Assembly: GCA_947484295.1 (NCBI GenBank)
Contig: CANKOW010000007.1
Coordinates: forward strand, 1-37,011
Reading direction: 5' to 3'
DNA: 37,011 nt
Source: Alcaligenaceae bacterium
Lineage (GTDB): Bacteria; Pseudomonadota; Gammaproteobacteria; Burkholderiales; Burkholderiaceae_B
Position 1 is the stretch's first letter. Each line of letters begins with the position of its first letter. Position numbers and translations under genes: made by a program. Below are positions 32,975 to 37,011 of this stretch, piece by piece. Under the pieces are notes generated by a model that did no database searches, was not told where the DNA came from, and saw only the letters and a program-made list of their open reading frames with translations.

Positions 32975-35341
32975 CTATTTTGCGGCCAAACGTTGCCAAG
33001 TATCCACAACGGTGTCGGGGTTCAACGACATCGACAAAATGCCTTCATCTTTTAGCCACTGTGCAAGATCAGGATGGTCGCTCGGGCCTTGACCGCAAAT
33101 GCCAACGTACTTGCCGGCTTTGAGGCAGGCGCCAATCGCCCGTTGCAACATGAACTTGACAGCATCATCACGCTCATCAAAGTCTGCAGCCAACAGCTCC
33201 ATCCCCGAATCACGATCTAGCCCAAGCGTCAATTGTGTCATGTCATTCGAGCCGATCGAGAAGCCATCAAAGTGCTCAAGAAACTGTTCGGCTAAGATCG
33301 CATTAGACGGCACCTCGCACATCATGATGACGCGCAAACCATTTTCGCCTCGCGCCAAGCCGTGATCTGCCAACAACTTTACGACGCGCTCGGCTTGTTT
33401 AACTGTACGCACAAAAGGCACCATGATCTCAACGTTGGTTAAGCCCATTTGTTCACGTACACGCTTGAGCGCTTCGCATTCCATTTTGAAACACTCGGCA
33501 AAATCTTCAGAAACGTAACGTGAAGCCCCACGAAAACCTAACATCGGATTTTCTTCTTCGGGTTCGTAGCGCGCGCCGCCTACCAGTTTGCGATACTCGT
33601 TTGATTTGAAATCAGACAAGCGCACGATGACCGATTTAGGATAGAAAGCGGCTGCAATTGTCGCGATGCCATCCGCAAGTTTTTCGACAAAGAAGGTGCG
33701 CGGGCTTGCATGACCGCGCGCAGCAGACTCGACAGCAACCTTAAGCTCAGTATCAATATTTGGATAATCGAGCACAGCTTTTGGATGGATACCGATATTG
33801 TTATTGATAATGAATTCGAGACGCGCTAAGCCCACACCATGATTGGGGATCTGCGAAAAATCAAACGCCAATTGTGGGTTGCCGACGTTCATCATGATCT
33901 TCAGGCCGATTTCAGGCATCACACCGCGACGCACTTCTTCGACTTCGGTTTCAATTAAGCCATCGTAAATACGCCCTTCATCTCCTTCAGCACACGAGAC
34001 AGTGACCAACGAGCCTTCGGTCAAGCAATCGGTGGCGTCGCCGCAGCCCACGACAGCCGGTATGCCAAGCTCACGCGCAATAATCGCAGCATGGCAAGTA
34101 CGACCCCCACGATTGGTCACAATCGCAGCGGCGCGCTTCATGACGGGCTCCCAGTTTGGGTCGGTCATATCGGTGACCAAGACATCACCTGGCTGCACCT
34201 GATCCATTTCTGAAATGTCGCCGACAATACGCACGCGACCCGAACCGATTTTTTGACCAATCGCGCGGCCCGTAATCAGGATCTTGCCAGTGGCCTTGAG
34301 ACGATAACGCAGTTGCACATTGTTATGCCCTTGTTGCGATTTCACAGTTTCTGGACGCGCTTGCAAGATGTAGATTTTTCCATCGATGCCATCACGACCC
34401 CACTCAATATCCATCGGGCGCTGGTAGTGCTTTTCAATGATGACCGCATAGCGCGCAAGTTCAATGACTTCATCATCAGTAAGCGAGAAGCGATTACGTT
34501 CAGAGACAGGCACATCGACGGTACGCACAGCCCGACCCTCGGGGCGTTCTGGATCGAATTCCATTTTGAGTAATTTTGACCCAATGCGCCGATTGACGAT
34601 TGGATAAAAGCCCGATTCAAGCGTAGGCTTGAAAACGTAAAACTCGTCGGGGTTAACTGCACCTTGCACAACGGTTTCGCCTAAACCATACGATGACGTA
34701 ATGAAGACCACATCTTCAAAACCTGATTCAGTATCAAGCGTAAACATCACGCCTGCGCTGCCCTTGTCAGAGCGCACCATACGTTGAATGCCTGCGGATA
34801 ACGCGACATCGGCATGGGCATAACCTTTGTGTACACGATACGAAATCGCGCGGTCGTTATACAGCGAAGCAAACACATGACGAATTTTGTCAATCACGTC
34901 ATCAAAGCCGACCACGTTTAAAAAGGTTTCTTGTTGACCCGCAAACGAAGCATCGGGCAAATCTTCGGCGGTTGCCGAAGAGCGCACAGCAAACGAACCT
35001 TTGCCATCGGCATCCAACTGTACAAAGGCTGACTTAATGTCATCATTCAACTGCTGCGGTAAAGGTGCTTCAGTAATCCATTGACGAATTTGTGCACCAG
35101 CTAACGCCAGTTCACGAACATCTTCAGGGTTTAAGGTGGTGAGGCGCTCGGCGATACGCTGATCAAGGCCGGTGCCAGATAGAAAATCACGAAATGCTTG
35201 GGCCGTTGTAGCAAAGCCACCCGGAACACGTACACCTGCGTCAGCGAGTTGACTGATCATCTCGCCTAGTGAAGCGTTTTTACCTCCGACTGAGTCAACA
35301 TCCGTCATGCGGAGCTGCTCAAATGAAACAACGTACGACAT
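32975..35341 (-). CDS. ppsA: Phosphoenolpyruvate synthase (pyruvate, water dikinase)
   Basis: This 788-aa enzyme makes phosphoenolpyruvate from pyruvate and ATP for gluconeogenesis. The ATP-grasp N-terminal domain has [34 protein letters not shown] and DIEWGRDG. The phosphohistidine domain has [15 protein letters not shown] with catalytic His417, and the C-terminal PEP/pyruvate-binding barrel ends with [17 protein letters not shown], carrying the active-site Cys. I chose ATG 35341, which has an AAGGTGG ribosome site 6 bases upstream; the frame to 35359 adds six residues. It is divergent from ppsR, whose product controls this enzyme. Confidence 0.97.
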   Translation of the reverse strand: MSYVVSFEQLRMTDVDSVGGKNASLGEMISQLADAGVRVPGGFATTAQAFRDFLSGTGLDQRIAERLTTLNPEDVRELALAGAQIRQWITEAPLPQQLNDDIKSAFVQLDADGKGSFAVRSSATAEDLPDASFAGQQETFLNVVGFDDVIDKIRHVFASLYNDRAISYRVHKGYAHADVALSAGIQRMVRSDKGSAGVMFTLDTESGFEDVVFITSSYGLGETVVQGAVNPDEFYVFKPTLESGFYPIVNRRIGSKLLKMEFDPERPEGRAVRTVDVPVSERNRFSLTDDEVIELARYAVIIEKHYQRPMDIEWGRDGIDGKIYILQARPETVKSQQGHNNVQLRYRLKATGKILITGRAIGQKIGSGRVRIVGDISEMDQVQPGDVLVTDMTDPNWEPVMKRAAAIVTNRGGRTCHAAIIARELGIPAVVGCGDATDCLTEGSLVTVSCAEGDEGRIYDGLIETEVEEVRRGVMPEIGLKIMMNVGNPQLAFDFSQIPNHGVGLARLEFIINNNIGIHPKAVLDYPNIDTELKVAVESAARGHASPRTFFVEKLADGIATIAAAFYPKSVIVRLSDFKSNEYRKLVGGARYEPEEENPMLGFRGASRYVSEDFAECFKMECEALKRVREQMGLTNVEIMVPFVRTVKQAERVVKLLADHGLARGENGLRVIMMCEVPSNAILAEQFLEHFDGFSIGSNDMTQLTLGLDRDSGMELLAADFDERDDAVKFMLQRAIGACLKAGKYVGICGQGPSDHPDLAQWLKDEGILSMSLNPDTVVDTWQRLAAK

Positions 35342-35553
35342 AGAAACCACCTTGGACAATATAAGAAAGCGAGTTTGGTCAACGTGCCTAACAGGCTGAC
35401 CAAACTGGCCTTAGTCGTCAATAGTCGTCAGTGCGTTAAAGCTTAAATCGTTAATAATCGTCATTGCCGTCAAGCTTTAATCAGCTGCGCGCGACCCTCA
35501 ATTTGTTGCATCGCATTATACTACTCACGAATAATGTTTCGGACAACAATTGA
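35342..35553. promoter_or_regulatory. Divergent ppsA/ppsR control region with two inverted repeats
   Basis: AGTTTGGTCA (35372-35381) pairs perfectly with TGACCAAACT (35397-35406), with a small inner GCC/GGC stem. It lies about 30 bases upstream of the ppsA start, where it could be a leader hairpin or an operator. A second inverted repeat, TTAAAGCTT (35436-35444) and AAGCTTTAA (35472-35480), lies further toward ppsR, and TAGTCGTCA is directly repeated between them (35412 and 35422). Promoters could not be fixed. Confidence 0.5.
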
Positions 35554-36390
35554 ATGAATAGCTCGCCGCTCGATCGCACCGTCTTTATCATCTCGGATGG
35601 CACTGGGATCACGGCTGAAACCTTTAGTCATTCTGTTTTGTCGCAATTTGATTCTGTCAGTTTCAAGCAAGTTCGGATGCCTTTTGTTGACACCGTTGAA
35701 AAGGCCGACGGTGTTGTGGGCCGTATCAATCGCTGTGCGATTGATCAAGGTAACAAACCCATTGTGTTCACCACGTTAGTAAACTCAGAAATCTTGTCGC
35801 GTGTAAAAACAGCCGATGCTTTATTTTTAGATTTGTTCGGTGCGTTTGTTGAACCGCTTGAGCAAAACTTAGGGGTCAAGTCGAGCCACTCAATTGGTAA
35901 GTCGCATCTTTCAGCCAGTTCAATTGCGTACCGCAATCGCATCGAAGCGATTAACTTTAGCTTGGCCCACGACGATGGACAATTCATCAAGGGGCTTGCA
36001 CAAGCCGATGTGATTTTGATTGGTGTATCACGCTGTGGCAAAACGCCCACTAGCTTATATCTTGCGATGCAGTACGGCATCAAAGCCGCAAACTTTCCGT
36101 TGATCCCTGAAGACTTTGAACGTAACACGCTGCCGAGCACCTTGGTGCCACACAAACATAAATTGTTTGGGCTCACGATTCAACCCGAACGTTTAACCGA
36201 AGTGCGCAATGAGCGCAGACCAGACAGCGTGTATTCTTCATTGGCGCAATGCCGTCACGAAGTGGCAGAGGCCGAACGCCTCATGCGACGCGATTCGATT
36301 CCGATGCTCTCAACCACAACAAAATCAATCGAAGAGATTTCAACGACTGTGATGCAAGAAGTCGGGCTAGATAAGCATTCGACCTATTGA
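35554..36390 (+). CDS. ppsR: PEP synthase regulatory protein (bifunctional kinase/pyrophosphorylase, DUF299)
   Basis: This 278-aa cytosolic protein switches PEP synthase off and on by ADP-dependent phosphorylation and Pi-dependent dephosphorylation of a threonine beside the catalytic His. Family motifs are FIISDGTGITAETFSHSVLSQF, HDDGQ in INFSLAHDDGQFIKGL, the P-loop-like VSRCGKTPTSLYLA, and LTIQPERLTEVRNERRP. It is divergent from its target gene ppsA, the usual arrangement. Its last codons and stop lie in the first unit of a 41-bp tandem duplication. Confidence 0.96.
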   Translation: MNSSPLDRTVFIISDGTGITAETFSHSVLSQFDSVSFKQVRMPFVDTVEKADGVVGRINRCAIDQGNKPIVFTTLVNSEILSRVKTADALFLDLFGAFVEPLEQNLGVKSSHSIGKSHLSASSIAYRNRIEAINFSLAHDDGQFIKGLAQADVILIGVSRCGKTPTSLYLAMQYGIKAANFPLIPEDFERNTLPSTLVPHKHKLFGLTIQPERLTEVRNERRPDSVYSSLAQCRHEVAEAERLMRRDSIPMLSTTTKSIEEISTTVMQEVGLDKHSTY

Positions 36391-36458
36391 CGACGCTGCG
36401 CCTTGGGTTCGACAAGCGTTCGACCGATTGACAACATCGCGCGTTGGGCTAAATCAGC
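36377..36458. repeat. Two imperfect 41-bp tandem repeats covering the ppsR stop
   Basis: The units at 36377-36417 and 36418-36458 share TTCGACC-ATTGAC at their start and TTGGG near their middle. The shared AAGC just before each unit extends the match. The first unit contains the last codons and TGA of ppsR, and the second repeats the same segment in the intergenic space. Confidence 0.7.
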
Positions 36459-36482
36459 CACTTATCCTGCTACCGGTTTTGG

Positions 36483-37011
36483 TCAGCTCGATTTGCGGTG
36501 CTGTCGCCGCTGTTCAAATAAACAAATCGCAGCAGCAGCCGTCACATTAAGTGACTCAGCGCCTGTAAGATCGTGTGCAATCTTGACGCGCAGCTTAGCG
36601 CGTTTAAGTAAGGCCGCATCGACACCCTGCCCTTCGTTACCAAAGACCCAGGCGCAATGATCTGGCAACTCTGTTACAAACAAGTCTTGTGCCTCAGTCA
36701 AAGAGGTCGCCACCAACGGAATCTCGAGTGTGGCGATCATTACTTCAATATCCGCTTGCTCGTGCAGACGCAACGCAAAATGTGCGCCCTGCCCGCTGCG
36801 CAATACGCGGGGCGACCACAAGGTGGCTGTACCCGTTGTGGCAAAGACCCGCTTGATGCCGGCCGCCGCACAGGTGCGAAGCAAGGTGCCTACGTTACCC
36901 GGATCTTGAATGCGATCCAACACCACCACCGATTCTTTGATGCGCATTGGTAAGGTATCAACCTTGGGTTGAACCACAAACAACACGCCTTGATTGGTAT
37001 TAAAGTCAGAC
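36483..37011 (-). CDS. TrmH/SpoU family RNA 2'-O-methyltransferase, 5' end cut by the window
   Basis: The frame is open to the right edge, so the first part of the gene is missing; about 176 residues are present. The SPOUT motifs are complete: motif 1 VVLDRIQDPGNVGTLLRTCAA, motif 2 CAWVFGNEGQGVD and motif 3 GAESLNVTAAAAICLFEQ, which form the knotted SAM site. These enzymes methylate ribose in rRNA or tRNA. The missing N-terminus probably holds a substrate-binding domain like those of RlmB-type or TsnR-type proteins, so the target RNA cannot be named. Confidence 0.9.
   Translation of the reverse strand, partial: SDFNTNQGVLFVVQPKVDTLPMRIKESVVVLDRIQDPGNVGTLLRTCAAAGIKRVFATTGTATLWSPRVLRSGQGAHFALRLHEQADIEVMIATLEIPLVATSLTEAQDLFVTELPDHCAWVFGNEGQGVDAALLKRAKLRVKIAHDLTGAESLNVTAAAAICLFEQRRQHRKSS

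Overview
The window looks like chromosomal DNA of a betaproteobacterium, most likely Burkholderiales and close to Alcaligenaceae/Bordetella. This is inferred from four Bug-type (tripartite tricarboxylate transport, TTT) periplasmic receptors scattered among CoA and sugar-acid catabolic genes. It also fits the housekeeping blocks smpB/ratA/rnfH, ppsA/PpsR and mltG-tmk-holB-tatD. Base composition looks moderate, with a few clearly AT-rich patches. No phage, insertion sequence, CRISPR array, rRNA or tRNA gene was seen.

Layout. (1) 1-5935: a small-acid catabolic region with the 3' end of a tartrate/malate dehydrogenase-like gene, a Bug receptor, a UxaA/GarD-type dehydratase, an orphan GT2 glycosyltransferase, an HpcH/HpaI aldolase and, on the opposite strand, a ketopantoate-reductase-like enzyme. 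(2) 6283-11559, minus strand: acyl-CoA dehydrogenase, class III CoA-transferase, two Bug receptors and a crotonase, ending at an intrinsic terminator. (3) 11789-17330, plus strand: a selenocysteine locus (below). (4) 17320-24201: a fourth Bug receptor, DoxX, small secreted proteins, peroxiredoxin, photolyase, a Cys-type glutathione peroxidase, a DUF3298-like lipoprotein and a secreted ankyrin protein. (5) 24202-37011: tatD, holB, tmk, mltG, ygfZ, an isobutyryl-CoA dehydrogenase/3-hydroxyisobutyryl-CoA hydrolase pair, rnfH, ratA, smpB, ppsA, ppsR and a truncated SpoU-type RNA methyltransferase.

The main discovery is region 3. Two genes that an ordinary gene caller would break at TGA are continuous in frame if TGA is read as selenocysteine. 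Both TGAs fall in the same motif, U-G-S-C. Each is followed by a strong hairpin whose apical loop begins 17 nt after the TGA and contains GUGU, which is what a bacterial SECIS element should look like. The true stops are TAA and TAG. The cluster ends with selB, the selenocysteine-specific elongation factor. The first selenoprotein (572 aa) is a fusion of the UGSC domain with a second domain of unknown function. The second selenoprotein (204 aa) is the UGSC domain alone, followed by a free-standing 346-aa copy of that second domain. Fused and split versions side by side predict that the two domains work as one redox or reductase complex. The flanking CoA-transferase, acyl-CoA dehydrogenase and Bug receptors suggest a role in breaking down an imported organic acid, but the substrate is unknown. 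selA, selC and selD are not in the window.

A second theme is short tandem duplication at or inside genes: about three copies over the tatD start, two over the ppsR stop, four inside the 3-hydroxyisobutyryl-CoA hydrolase gene and two upstream of a Bug receptor gene.
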